The notes beneath the pieces are model-generated. The model made no database searches. It had not been told where the DNA came from and worked only from the letters and a program-made list of their open reading frames with translations. Shown here one piece after another: positions 37,804 through 46,751 of a stretch of 64,000 nt of DNA (positions are counted from its first letter, which is position 1; each line of letters begins with the position of its first letter). Both the position numbers and the translations under genes were made by a program. The DNA lies in contig NZ_JAFIQT010000005.1 of the NCBI RefSeq assembly GCF_017355935.1, positions 1 to 64,000 on the forward strand, read 5' to 3'. This DNA comes from Telluribacter humicola. GTDB lineage: Bacteria > Bacteroidota > Bacteroidia > Cytophagales > Spirosomataceae.

Positions 37804-37840
37804 CGGGAGCATATAGGACATTTTGTCCCTTATGCTCCCG
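37804..37840 (+). terminator. Hairpin after the par operon, built around the dyad motif
   Basis: The outer stem CGGGAGCATA / TATGCTCCCG (37804-37813 and 37831-37840) is perfect. An inner stem GGACA / TGTCC (37816-37820 and 37824-37828) closes a TTT loop, and two mismatched pairs separate the stems. A short T-run follows. It can act as the par terminator, and 37810-37835 is also the second copy of the 26-bp site. Confidence 0.65.
37810..37835. repeat. Dispersed 26-bp dyad site, copy 2 (candidate partition site)
   Basis: It matches 21157-21182 at 25 of 26 positions. It lies 27 nt after the parB-like stop codon, where plasmid centromeres are often found. Confidence 0.6.
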
Positions 37841-37886
37841 TTTCATATGTAAGTGGTTGATGTAAAATGGGTTTATATGATTTATT

Positions 37887-38759
37887 ACGACAAAATCCTC
37901 GTGAAACGGACTCTTATTTAAGCCATGCAGGTAGGAGTAGCTAGACCAGTAGAGGCTCAATTGCGACAAAATCCTAGTGAATGTAAGGAGCAGATTAAAT
38001 AATGGTCCCTTAATTACGACGAAATCCTCGTGTATTTTATGGTCTGCATCCATCGGATTGTGTGGATGCATGTCCATTTTTTCGTCAACTTAAGAAGTAC
38101 TAACTGCGACAAAAACCTCGTAGAAAAGACAAAGCTGGCAGGGGCTGGCAGAAATATATTGCGACAAAATCCTAGTGAGGATATACATTAATGTACGAAG
38201 ATCTTCAGGTTTTACTAGTAGTATCAGTTGAGCAACTACGACAAAATCCTCGTGATTATTCTTGTTTGTTTTACTTGTGATACGGAATGGGAAATAGTGA
38301 GACTTGTCATCAGGAGAAGTAGTGTAAACTACGACAAAATCCTAGTAGAAGCGGAGCATCATCACTTAAGGTTTAATTCGGAATTACGACAAAAACCTAG
38401 TGAAAGAGTATCTAAAACGCAAGGTAGTGTATAGGCTCAATTACGACAGAATCCTCGTGATAGTCCACCATTGATTTCAAAAAAAAATGCTACTACGACA
38501 AAATCCTCGTGAAAATAGTAGCGTTCAGGTATGGGTTTAACAGTTTGTTAGACTTTTCGAAGTTGGTGTGGGATGAAAGAAATAAGATCACTTATAGAGT
38601 GGGGGAGGAGCTCTATTTTGGTTATTCTCAGTACGGGTAGAAGGTGGAGTCACCAACAACTATTTATGTAAGAACCGGATACTAAACCTGGTAAATCCAG
38701 GATAGTGATAACTCCTTATATATCAGAACTATTTCGCTAACTACGACAAAATCCTCGTG
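37887..38759 (+). repeat. Eleven dispersed iterons, 17-bp core ACGACAAAATCCTCGTG
   Basis: Direct copies, all in one orientation, start at 37887, 37963, 38016, 38106, 38161, 38238, 38331, 38386, 38443, 38495 and 38743. Variants change the first base (A/G), CTC to CTA, and AATCC to AACCC-type positions. Each core has short inverted ends ACGA-N8-TCGT. Spacing clusters near 53-57, 76-77 and 90-93 bp, then a 248-bp gap. Sequences between copies are unrelated to each other. They are likely binding sites for the Rep protein, in a copy-control role. Confidence 0.88.
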
Positions 38760-38961
38760 CCGGGCCTACTTAATTCAATAGGTTATTGATTCTTGTTTTT
38801 CTTTGTTTTTTCTAGTTTTCTCCTCTATTTCTAGAGTTATCCACACTATAAAGCCCCCTAATAGTCTACAGCAATCTATTGTGTATTTATTTATGATTTT
38901 AATACTTGTTATTTGAGGGTGTTATAATAGATTGTAATACAACTAGTTATGAGGTGGTGCT
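38760..38961 (+). other. AT-rich origin segment (candidate DNA-unwinding element)
   Basis: About 200 bp between the two iteron groups. It contains a T-rich pyrimidine tract on the plus strand (about 38790-38832), a DnaA box, and strongly AT-rich DNA up to the tandem iterons. This arrangement is usual at iteron origins, where Rep and DnaA open the duplex. Confidence 0.6.
38837..38845 (+). promoter_or_regulatory. DnaA box TTATCCACA
   Basis: An exact match to the DnaA consensus, placed between the pyrimidine tract and the tandem iterons of the origin. Confidence 0.7.
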
Positions 38962-39106
38962 ACGACATAATCCTCGTTTGGTACGTCATATTCCTCGTTA
39001 CATACGACACTTTCCTCGTTGATCTGCGTCTTAATCCTCGTTTGATGCGACAGAATCCTCGGAGACCTGCGACAAAATCCTCGTCAATTGCGACAAAACT
39101 TATCCA
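38962..39106 (+). repeat. Seven tandem iterons at 21-22 bp period, core ending in CTCGTT
   Basis: Copies start at 38962, 38983, 39004, 39026, 39047, 39069 and 39090, so they lie two helical turns apart on one DNA face. The consensus is RCGACAnAATCCTCGTT, more degenerate in the first half (CGTC variants) than in the dispersed set. The last copy keeps only the first half, GCGACAAAA, then becomes TTATCCACT. This is the likely replication origin proper, directly before the rep gene. Confidence 0.9.
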
Positions 39107-39126
39107 CTGTCGCAGTAGTATACTTG
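39090..39126 (+). promoter_or_regulatory. Rep promoter with inverted iteron halves (candidate autorepression operator)
   Basis: GCGACA (39090-39095) and TGTCGC (39108-39113) form a dyad. Inside it lies a DnaA-like TTATCCACT (39100-39108), and a -7-like TATACTTG (39119-39126) follows at once. The rep ATG is at 39165. In iteron plasmids, Rep dimers bind inverted half-iterons to repress rep; this layout fits that scheme. Confidence 0.55.
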
Positions 39127-39164
39127 TTTTTCTTATATTGCATTAGATTATCTCCTAAACACCA

Positions 39165-40091
39165 ATGAAAGCTAAGGAAAAAAACGCTACCCAGGAAGTC
39201 GCCCATAAACTTATTACGCAGGATAATGCGATTACCAGTGCCCGGTATGAGATGTCCGCTCTGGAAAAGAATATTGTGTACCTGCTGATGGGGCAACTTA
39301 AGCAAACCGACCAATCCGATACACTGTATTACATTTCCGTCAGGGAGTTGATGGACCTAACCCATACCAAGAACTCCTACGAAGACCTCAAACGAGCCAC
39401 AGAGAGCCTCGTAGGGCGCGTGCTGAGCATACCCAGGCCCAATGGTAACCTCCTGCAGGCTTCGCTGATCTCATCAGCCGAATATATCTACGGGCAGGGC
39501 ATCATTGAAATCAGCCTTGATCCTAAGATACGCCCCTACTTTTTTGACCTGAAAAAGAACTTCACCACCTTTCAGCTGCACATGGCGCTAAGCCTGAACA
39601 GCAAGTACGCCAAGCGGATCTATGAAATGCTGTCGCAGTACAAGGACCTGGGGCACCTGAAACTAAACCTGCTGGAAATAAAAAAGAGGCTGCACCTCTA
39701 CGATGAAAAGAAAGGGGAAGAGCAGTACCAGAATTGGAATGATTTTGTACGCAGGATTTTGAATGTGGCTAAAAAGGAGATCAACGAAAAGACGGACCTG
39801 AAAGTAGACTACAAGGGCATCAAGAAGGGACGAAAATATGTAGAGGTGGAATTTTCGATCAAGTTAAAGGACGGCAAGCAGATACCCCTGACGATTGATG
39901 ATACTAACACATTGCTATTTAGCCGCCTGGTGAATGATTTCCGTCTTCGTCGTGACCAGGCTGCCCTGATCGTAGAAAAGTTTTCTACGCCGGAAATAAA
40001 CAAGAGCCTGTACGACATCAGTCTTAAAATAGCCGATGGCAGTGTTGGGAATATTGGCGCCTATACCGCCAAGGTATTTGGCGTAAGTTAG
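39165..40091 (+). CDS. Rep_3 (RepB/RepE-type) plasmid replication initiator
   Basis: 308 residues. Two winged-helix domains are recognisable. The first covers about 15-145: ITSARYEMSALEKNIVYLLMGQL, ISVRELMDLTHTKNSYEDLKRATESLVGRVLSI, ISSAEYIYGQGIIEISLDPKIRPYFFDLKKNFTTF. The second begins SLNSKYAKRIYEMLSQYKDLGHLKLNLLEIKKRL. The C-terminal tail of about 60 residues is extra. It would bind the iterons directly upstream and recruit DnaA and helicase. Directly after the tandem iterons, on the same strand. Confidence 0.95.
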   Translation: MKAKEKNATQEVAHKLITQDNAITSARYEMSALEKNIVYLLMGQLKQTDQSDTLYYISVRELMDLTHTKNSYEDLKRATESLVGRVLSIPRPNGNLLQASLISSAEYIYGQGIIEISLDPKIRPYFFDLKKNFTTFQLHMALSLNSKYAKRIYEMLSQYKDLGHLKLNLLEIKKRLHLYDEKKGEEQYQNWNDFVRRILNVAKKEINEKTDLKVDYKGIKKGRKYVEVEFSIKLKDGKQIPLTIDDTNTLLFSRLVNDFRLRRDQAALIVEKFSTPEINKSLYDISLKIADGSVGNIGAYTAKVFGVS

Positions 40092-40139
40092 GGTAGGAGA
40101 GGGTGCCTTAAAGTAAAGGGAGAGGTGGATAGTAATTCT

Positions 40140-40283
40140 CTACTCTTTGGTGCGCTTGGAAGCTATGTTCCTCATCTGCTGAAGGGCTTCCTGACGGGAC
40201 ATCCGGTTTTTGTTATTCTTCACGTCATTGATAGCTTCTTTGGTAACCCGACCTTTAAAGAAATTTAATAATGCCAGTAACAT
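40140..40283 (-). CDS. Small hypothetical protein, 47 residues
   Basis: ATG at 40283 reading leftwards to TAG at 40140. It encodes MLLALLNFFKGRVTKEAIND, then a charged helical stretch with RMSRQEALQQMRNIASKRTKE. Composition is protein-like (amphipathic, Lys/Arg/Gln-rich) and the frame is clean. It was not recognised. It is convergent with rep, 48 nt away, and upstream of the second SusC/SusD terminator. It could be a plasmid accessory or a chance frame. Confidence 0.45.
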   Translation of the reverse strand: MLLALLNFFKGRVTKEAINDVKNNKNRMSRQEALQQMRNIASKRTKE

Positions 40284-40464
40284 ATGCTTTAAATTTTACT
40301 TGTATGAATTAATACTTAATACTGCCTACATAAGTAGATACCAGGGCTAATATACTACATTACCTTCAATAGGTAGTGATCAAATAGAAGTAAAGTCGCA
40401 GCTGCCCAGCAAAGACCATATATGAAATACTAATAAAAGAAGCGTTCGTTTCCTGGATTTAAAC

Positions 40465-40504
40465 AAAACAGCCGCCTTTGCATAGTGCAAGGGCGGCTGT
40501 TTTT
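40465..40504. terminator. Terminator of the second SusC/SusD operon
   Basis: An 18-bp stem AAAACAGCCGCC... (40465-40482) with 40487-40504 as partner (one G:U), a 3-4-nt loop, and A/T runs at both ends. It lies 15 nt past the end of the SusD gene on the minus strand. Confidence 0.88.
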
Positions 40505-40518
40505 TCAATGTAAGATTA

Positions 40519-41955
40519 TTAATATCCAGGGTTCTGCTGGATCTTGGTTTTATTAATATCGATCTGGCTTTGTGGTATCGGCCATATCAGATTATCCTGG
40601 TCTATGTCTGTCTTAATTCCGATTGCCGCTGCCTTGGCCTTTAATACAGGCAGCGCACGTCCCGTACGGACCAGATCAAACCAGCGGTGACCTTCGAAAG
40701 CCAGCTCAACCCGGCGCTCCTCTTCAATGGCCAGACGCATCTCCTGCTGGCCGGTTATAGAGACTGCACTTAGCCCTGCGCGGGTACGAACTTGATTCAG
40801 GTAGGGGAGAGCCTCGGCGGTTCTTCCCAGTTCGTTCAAAGCCTCAGCATACATCAATAGCACATCGGCGTAGCGTAGTACTGGCCAGTTGTCGTCAGAG
40901 TCACCGGATACAACGGGAGTATCAAGGTACTTCTTAACGAAGTAGTAGTCGACACGGTTGCCCGCTGCATTGACGTAATTAGTGGCCATCGAAACATTCT
41001 TACGTACGTCACCAGCTTCGTAAGCCTGTTCCATGTCGGGCGTAGGACGGTTGTTACCACCACCACCAAACAATACGACAGCGTTACCGGAGTTTTCGGG
41101 AGCGAAAGCGTTGGCAAATCCACTACCCTCACGCGGTACCAGTCCCTTCTTGTACTGTACGTCAAAGATGGACTCCCGGTGGTTTTTATTAGCAGCATTG
41201 AATACGTTAGCATAGTTGGGAAGTAATGCGTACTGACCGCTATCAATTACCTCTTTGAGCTTGGCAGCGGCTTCGGCGTACTGCTTGTTGGTCAGGTATA
41301 CCTTTCCCAATAGTGCTTTGGCGGCACCACTGGTTGCTCTGCCTATATCAGCGCCGGTATAGCTGGCAGGAAGTGCTTTTTCTGCATCACTTAGGTCCTT
41401 TACAATCTGAGCATATACTTCTGTAACGGGCGCACGGCCGTACTCATACCCTTCGGCCGGATCAGAAATCTCCTTCAGTACCAGGGGGACATCTCCAAAT
41501 ACCCGCACCAGGTTGAAGTACATCAGGGCACGCAGAAACTTAGCTTCTCCGGTTATCCGGATCTTAAGTTCTTCATTCATGTTCACTGAACCGATGCGAT
41601 CAAGGATCGTGTTGGTACGGTAGATACCCTTATAGCCGTCATTCCAACGCTCAAGCAGCACCGGATTCGTAGTACGGATATAGAACTTATCAAACTCATC
41701 CTGATCCGTTACTGATCCAGATAGTACAGGCGTCGTATTGTCCGAAGGAATCTCTGCTACAATGTAGTAGTTGCCGTACTGACCGGGGGCCTGTAGTATG
41801 GCATAGGCAGCATTGATGGCGGTAACCATGTCAGCCTGCGTCTTAAAGAAGTTATTGGTACTGGTGGTCGAAACCGGAGTCAGGTCCAGGAACTCTTCCC
41901 GGCATGCAGTCAGGCTAAGCGTTGCCAGGAATGCTACTATTATTTTCTTTTTCAT
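40519..41955 (-). CDS. SusD/RagB-family nutrient-binding lipoprotein
   Basis: 478 residues. Lipobox LSLTAC, then REEFLDLTPVSTTSTNNFFKTQADMVTAINAAYAIL, the classical SusD start. TPR-like helices cover KFLRALMYFNLVRVFGDVPLVLKE and SGAAKALLGKVYLTNKQYAEAAAKLKEVI. The C-terminal part NWPVLRYADVLLMYAEALNELGRTAEALPYLNQVRTRAGL and RRVELAFEGHRWFDLVRTG is canonical RagB/SusD. It is only distantly like the first SusD in this window. It lies 45 nt after its SusC partner. Confidence 0.96.
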   Translation of the reverse strand: MKKKIIVAFLATLSLTACREEFLDLTPVSTTSTNNFFKTQADMVTAINAAYAILQAPGQYGNYYIVAEIPSDNTTPVLSGSVTDQDEFDKFYIRTTNPVLLERWNDGYKGIYRTNTILDRIGSVNMNEELKIRITGEAKFLRALMYFNLVRVFGDVPLVLKEISDPAEGYEYGRAPVTEVYAQIVKDLSDAEKALPASYTGADIGRATSGAAKALLGKVYLTNKQYAEAAAKLKEVIDSGQYALLPNYANVFNAANKNHRESIFDVQYKKGLVPREGSGFANAFAPENSGNAVVLFGGGGNNRPTPDMEQAYEAGDVRKNVSMATNYVNAAGNRVDYYFVKKYLDTPVVSGDSDDNWPVLRYADVLLMYAEALNELGRTAEALPYLNQVRTRAGLSAVSITGQQEMRLAIEEERRVELAFEGHRWFDLVRTGRALPVLKAKAAAIGIKTDIDQDNLIWPIPQSQIDINKTKIQQNPGY

Positions 41956-42000
41956 GTTGTTTCTTATTTAGGGATTTTCCTGATCACAAACCTTCCTTGA

Positions 42001-45000
42001 CTAGAAAGAGAAGTTCACACCGATGGTATAGGTACGGGCTAGGGGATAAGAACCGTAATCAACTCCGCCGGTCAACGCACTTTCGTATCCACTTACTTCC
42101 GGGTTGTATCCCAGGTACTTTGAGAATGTGAAGGCATTTTGAACACCAGCATATACCCGGGCGTTCTGAACCTTTACACGCTCAGAGAGGGTACGGGGAA
42201 TGTTATAACCTAACGTAATATTCCGGATCCGGAAGTAGCTGGCATCTTCTACCCAGCGGCTGGAAATAGCATTGGTATTACCGGTGGTACGCATGTTAGC
42301 TCTGGGTACGGTGCCATTACCGGGCTGCTCAGGCGAACGCCAGCGATCCAGTACGGTTGTAAGCTGGTTCTGGTTTCCTTCCAGGTTTTCGATAAAGCGA
42401 CGGCTGAGATTCAGGATTTCGCCACCCTGCACACCTTGGGTTGAGATGCTAAGATCAAATCCACCGTACGTAAAAGTGTTGTTAAAGCCATACACAAAGT
42501 TAGGTTGGTTGTTCCCGATGATTGTACGATCATTGGCATCCACAATACCATCATTGTTAACGTCAGCAAATTTTACGTCGCCGGGACGGGCATCCGCAAA
42601 GTGAGGATAAGAGTCTAGATCGGTCTGATCACGGAATACACCCAGCTGCTGATAACCGAAGAAGTTACCAAGGGGCTGACCAATGACTGTGATATTGGTT
42701 TCGCCTACGCCCGATCCGCTACGAATAGCGTCACCGGTGGGCCCGAGAGCCAGTACCTTGTTACGGTTGAAGGAGAAGTTCAGATCCGTAGTCCAGGTGA
42801 ATTTACCCACGGCATTACGGGTCATCAGGCCTAATTCCATTCCCTTGTTCTCTACCTTACCGATGTTCTGGTTAGCAAATGTAAAGCCGGTTACCGATGG
42901 TACCTGTACCTGAAGAAGCAGATCTGAAGTAATACGGGAATAGTAGTCGGCGGTCAGGAAAATACGGTTTCTGAGCAAGCCCAATTCCATACCTATGTCC
43001 GTCTGGCGGCTCTTTTCCCAGGTCAGGTTCGGGTTACCGATCAGGTTGGTAGCCAATCCATTTCTGAGTCCACCTCCGAATACGTAGTTATCAATAGCCA
43101 GTGTACCTACTGAGCCATAATTAGCAAAAGCATTGTTACCGGACAGACCAAAGCTGGCTTTCAGTTTCAGCTCCGAGATTGCGGCTACATCTTTCAGGAA
43201 AGGCTCTTCGCTGACACGCCAGCCTACTGATGCCGAAGGGAATGTACCATAGCGTTTGTTGGCTCCGAAGCGTGAGGAGCCATCACGACGTACCGAGGCA
43301 TTGAATATATACTTGTCGCGCAGGGTATAACCTACTCTACCGAAGTAAGAGGCCATGGACCATTGTTCTTTAAGCGAAGTACCTCCCGATATTACTCCGG
43401 CATTGACTGTACGTACAATATCAGTTGGGAAGTTATTGGCTTCGATACGATTGAGCTCGAAGGTATTCTTCTGGGCTTCCACCCCCACCAACGCGCTGAA
43501 GCGGTGGTCGGTACCCATCTCAAAATTATAGTCAAGTACGTGGTTGGTTACCCAGCTGATGTTCTCGTTCGTGGCCGAGGAACCTGTACTTACGTTAGGG
43601 GGGAGTAGCTGGTTAAGAGGCATCGAAGAGGCGCGGAACTGGTTCTGCCGCAGGAAAGTAAGGTCACCACCTACACTACCCCGGTACTTCAGGTTATTCC
43701 AGATACCAATCTCCAGGTACGTATTACCTAACAGACGAAGTGTATTGACATGATTATCAGCTTCGGTAATGTTAGCTACAGGATTAGTTACACCTGGCCA
43801 GTCGTAGGGAGCAGCTACCGAAGCCTGCGAATTATAGGTTACACCATCTGCCTGAAATACAGGAATGACAGGTACCAGCGCCAGGGCCGAGTTAATAACT
43901 CCGTTGCTGGCCCAGTGACCATCTGAGTTCACCCGGCGATCCATGGTGTAGCTGGGGCTAAGGCTCATACCTACCTTTACCTTCGGGAGAAGCTGAGCAT
44001 CAATATTGGAACGAAATGTATAACGGTTTATACCCGATTCTCGGATGATACCATCCTGCTTTAGGTAGTTACCCGATACCATGTATTGTACCTTATCGGT
44101 ACCGCCGGAGGCGGATAGCTGGTAGTTGCTGATGGGAGCCTTCCGGAAAATCAGGCTTTGGTAGTCGTAAGACTGTAAGCTGGCCGGATCATCGAAATTC
44201 AGATTAGGAAATTCACCTCTGGGGTAACGGTAGCGCTGACCGGAGGGACGAGCACTATTAGGATCGTTAATAGAGGCTCCAGGCACGCGATCCAGATAGG
44301 CATTGTTCGAACCATCTTTATTAAAATCAGCAAACTGTTGAGCATTGAGCATATCCATGGTCTTGCTTACCTCCTGAATACCCGTATAGTAGTCAAAGCT
44401 AACGGTGCTCTTGCCTGCTTTACCCCGCTTAGTCGTGATCATCACCACCCCATTGGCTCCACGCGAACCAAATATGGCCGTGGCGGAGGCATCTTTCAAG
44501 ACATCTACAGATTCGATGTCATTGGGGTTGATGAGGTTAAGACCACTGCCGCTGATCAGGTTTCCAGTGATTGGATCACCAGGGTTCAACGGCTGACCAT
44601 CTACCACGATCAACGGGCCATTACCGGCGCTGATAGAACCCAAACCCCGGATCTTGATAGCAGGGCCACTTCCCGGTGAACCTGACGCCTGCTGTACCAG
44701 TACGCCAGGCATACGACCCGCCATGCCTTCACCTATATTGGTGATAGGCATATCTTTAACTACCTGGGTGTTGAGTGACGAAATAGAACCGGTTACATCT
44801 CTCTTGCTCTGGGTACCATACCCAACTACTACGACTTCACTCAGAGCTTTTACATTGGTGGCTAGCTGGATATTCAGATTGGTATTGTTACCAACTGGCG
44901 TCTCCATCGTTTCGTAACCGACAAAGCTAAATACCAGTACCGCGCTCTGATCGGGTACGGCTATGCTAAAGGTACCGTTTACATCCGTAGTAGTACCTCT

Positions 45001-45237
45001 GGAAGTGCCTTTTACAAGTATACTTACACCGGGCAGGGGTGCGCCTGTTTCATCGGTTACAGTACCTCTAACAGTCACGTCGGCTACGTTGATCTTTTGA
45101 CTTACAGTCCATAGAGATCTATCCCTTTCAGAGGGAGTAGCCATGGCTAAGCTCGATATACCAACGGCCAGGCTTATGTGCAGGAGTAGTCCTGGAAGCC
45201 GATGGTTAGGTTTGGAATTAGTCAAAGGTTTATTCAT
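42001..45237 (-). CDS. SusC/RagA-family TonB-linked outer-membrane receptor
   Basis: 1078 residues. An N-terminal signal sequence with hydrophobic stretch ends before about residue 34, and a short linker follows. The regulatory beta-sandwich is at about 54-128 (VRGTVTDETGAPLPGVSILVKG). TonB-box-like LSEVVVVGYGTQ is at 132-143, and the plug carries GRMPGVLVQQASGSPGSGPAIKIRG and DASATAIFGSRGANGVVMITTK. A long barrel ends in YTIGVNFSF, a proper terminal aromatic. First gene of the second Sus pair; no glycoside hydrolase is adjacent, so the ligand is open. Confidence 0.96.
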   Translation of the reverse strand: MNKPLTNSKPNHRLPGLLLHISLAVGISSLAMATPSERDRSLWTVSQKINVADVTVRGTVTDETGAPLPGVSILVKGTSRGTTTDVNGTFSIAVPDQSAVLVFSFVGYETMETPVGNNTNLNIQLATNVKALSEVVVVGYGTQSKRDVTGSISSLNTQVVKDMPITNIGEGMAGRMPGVLVQQASGSPGSGPAIKIRGLGSISAGNGPLIVVDGQPLNPGDPITGNLISGSGLNLINPNDIESVDVLKDASATAIFGSRGANGVVMITTKRGKAGKSTVSFDYYTGIQEVSKTMDMLNAQQFADFNKDGSNNAYLDRVPGASINDPNSARPSGQRYRYPRGEFPNLNFDDPASLQSYDYQSLIFRKAPISNYQLSASGGTDKVQYMVSGNYLKQDGIIRESGINRYTFRSNIDAQLLPKVKVGMSLSPSYTMDRRVNSDGHWASNGVINSALALVPVIPVFQADGVTYNSQASVAAPYDWPGVTNPVANITEADNHVNTLRLLGNTYLEIGIWNNLKYRGSVGGDLTFLRQNQFRASSMPLNQLLPPNVSTGSSATNENISWVTNHVLDYNFEMGTDHRFSALVGVEAQKNTFELNRIEANNFPTDIVRTVNAGVISGGTSLKEQWSMASYFGRVGYTLRDKYIFNASVRRDGSSRFGANKRYGTFPSASVGWRVSEEPFLKDVAAISELKLKASFGLSGNNAFANYGSVGTLAIDNYVFGGGLRNGLATNLIGNPNLTWEKSRQTDIGMELGLLRNRIFLTADYYSRITSDLLLQVQVPSVTGFTFANQNIGKVENKGMELGLMTRNAVGKFTWTTDLNFSFNRNKVLALGPTGDAIRSGSGVGETNITVIGQPLGNFFGYQQLGVFRDQTDLDSYPHFADARPGDVKFADVNNDGIVDANDRTIIGNNQPNFVYGFNNTFTYGGFDLSISTQGVQGGEILNLSRRFIENLEGNQNQLTTVLDRWRSPEQPGNGTVPRANMRTTGNTNAISSRWVEDASYFRIRNITLGYNIPRTLSERVKVQNARVYAGVQNAFTFSKYLGYNPEVSGYESALTGGVDYGSYPLARTYTIGVNFSF

Positions 45238-45967
45238 AAATAAATTGAGTTGTTAAGGATGCTAATATCAAAAAAGACATTGTATATGATTATTGATGGC
45301 ACCGTTACCGGTTGTGACAATAGGTTGTCCAGTACTGTCGTAGCGCAATCCAGTTTTAGGAATTTTGGAAGCATTTAGGGTTTAGGCATAGGCAAATAAT
45401 TTGTTTTTTTAAGTACATCAGGTGGATTTAGACTTATCTCTTTGTGCGAATAGTACCATTTTAAAGGTCATCTACTCGAATCATCAAAGTATCTACCACG
45501 TCAGGAGCGAGGGGAGGTTGAATAGTTTACTAATCTAAAATCATTTAAATATTTTGATCCTATTCATAAAAGAAAGAGTACAAGTATCCGGTATTATACT
45601 TAATAAATTATAGTTTAAGTTTAATCATGGACTACCTGGCGATTCTTTTACCCCTACGGGCTTTGTGTGAAAATAACACATATAAATTTATTGACATCTA
45701 TCTAGTCACTGTATTTGAATTGATTACGTGTCTACGTTTTCTTAGAAAAAGAACAAAAATTTTACTGGAAGCCTTACTACTTTCTTTGCAAAAGTTACTT
45801 TGCGTGTACGGTATAGTTTGCGAAGTGAGAATGGAGTAGTATAGCTGAATAGCTAAAAAGCCCGAAGGTCCAACGTAGTTAGTCTTTCGGGCTTTGGTTT
45901 AGTAGCGTAATGAGCTACTACTGTAAATTTAATTCACGCGAAGCTGGGTGCCTCTCCAGAATCACCA
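45238..45967. other. Intergenic stretch between the second SusC and the IS element
   Basis: About 730 nt, AT-rich. It should hold the SusC promoter on the minus strand, but no confident -7/-33 pair was found. A frame at 45627-45839 looks like chance. A terminator-like hairpin lies at 45857-45900. Confidence 0.4.
45857..45900. terminator. Hairpin with GCCCGAA stem left of the IS
   Basis: AAAGCCCGAA (45857-45866) pairs with TTCGGGCTTT (45886-45895). T-runs occur in both directions. It would stop transcription leaving the IS leftwards. Confidence 0.6.
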
Positions 45968-46573
45968 TAAGAACGTGTTTGGGAATTAAGCTTGGTTCCT
46001 TGGCTTGATTCGTTGCAGCATTATCTGAATATTTGCTAGAAGCAACCATGCAACCGAAGAAGATACTGTATACTCATAATCTTTAACTACTCGGCGGAAG
46101 AAATTCGTCCAGGCAATGCTTCGCTCAACGACCCATCGCTTGGCGACAGGTACAAAGCCTTGAGCCGATTCTGGGCGGGATGCTTTTTCAAAATCGATAT
46201 CCCATTTTGATAACTCCCTGGCAAAAACGCCTCCATAAGACTGGTCGCCAAAAACCTTTTCAACTCGTTCACCATGCCATAAAATATCACTTATCAAAGG
46301 TAAAAATGCCTTGCCATCAGCCTCATTTGCCGCATGCACGTCAGCAGCCCATAAACGCCCGCCCGTATCCACTAAGCGTTCTCTTTTTCGGCCGTTAATT
46401 TTCTTGTGCGGGTCAAGGCCTCGATGTTCACAGATCATCGGAGCTAATTTAACGCTCTGAGAGTCAATACAAAATACGGATGGATAGGCTTCGCGGTTTT
46501 CTTGTTTTCGATCTAACTGATTCAACTCCCGATTGATGCGCTCAAGAGTACCATCAGTTTTCCAGTGGCTAAA

Positions 46574-46589
46574 CCGGGTGGCCGGAGCC
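46574..46589. other. 16-nt GC-rich insert A in the transposase
   Basis: The plus strand reads CCGGGTGGCCGGAGCC. It splits the codons for VYYY and FSHW with no target duplication. CCGG-GTGG-CCGG forms a 4-bp hairpin with a tetraloop. Confidence 0.7.
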
Positions 46590-46751
46590 ATAGTAATATA
46601 CAGCTTGCCAAGGCGGGAAACTATCGGGCAGGTTTCGCCATTGACACCCTGTACGGAGTAACCATAAAATAGCATTCATAACTTCGTATAAATCAATTTT
46701 ACGCTTGCGATTAAGGTTGAGATAGGGCGATATTGCAGCCCACTGGGAGTC

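Noticed and set aside
37887-38759. CRISPR array
   Set aside because: Repeats are only 17 bp and variable, spacers range from about 35 to 230 bp, and no cas genes exist. Position before a Rep_3 gene fits iterons.
45627-45839. 70-residue frame upstream of the second SusC
   Set aside because: Leucine- and cysteine-rich with no family resemblance, in AT-rich intergenic DNA; probably chance.
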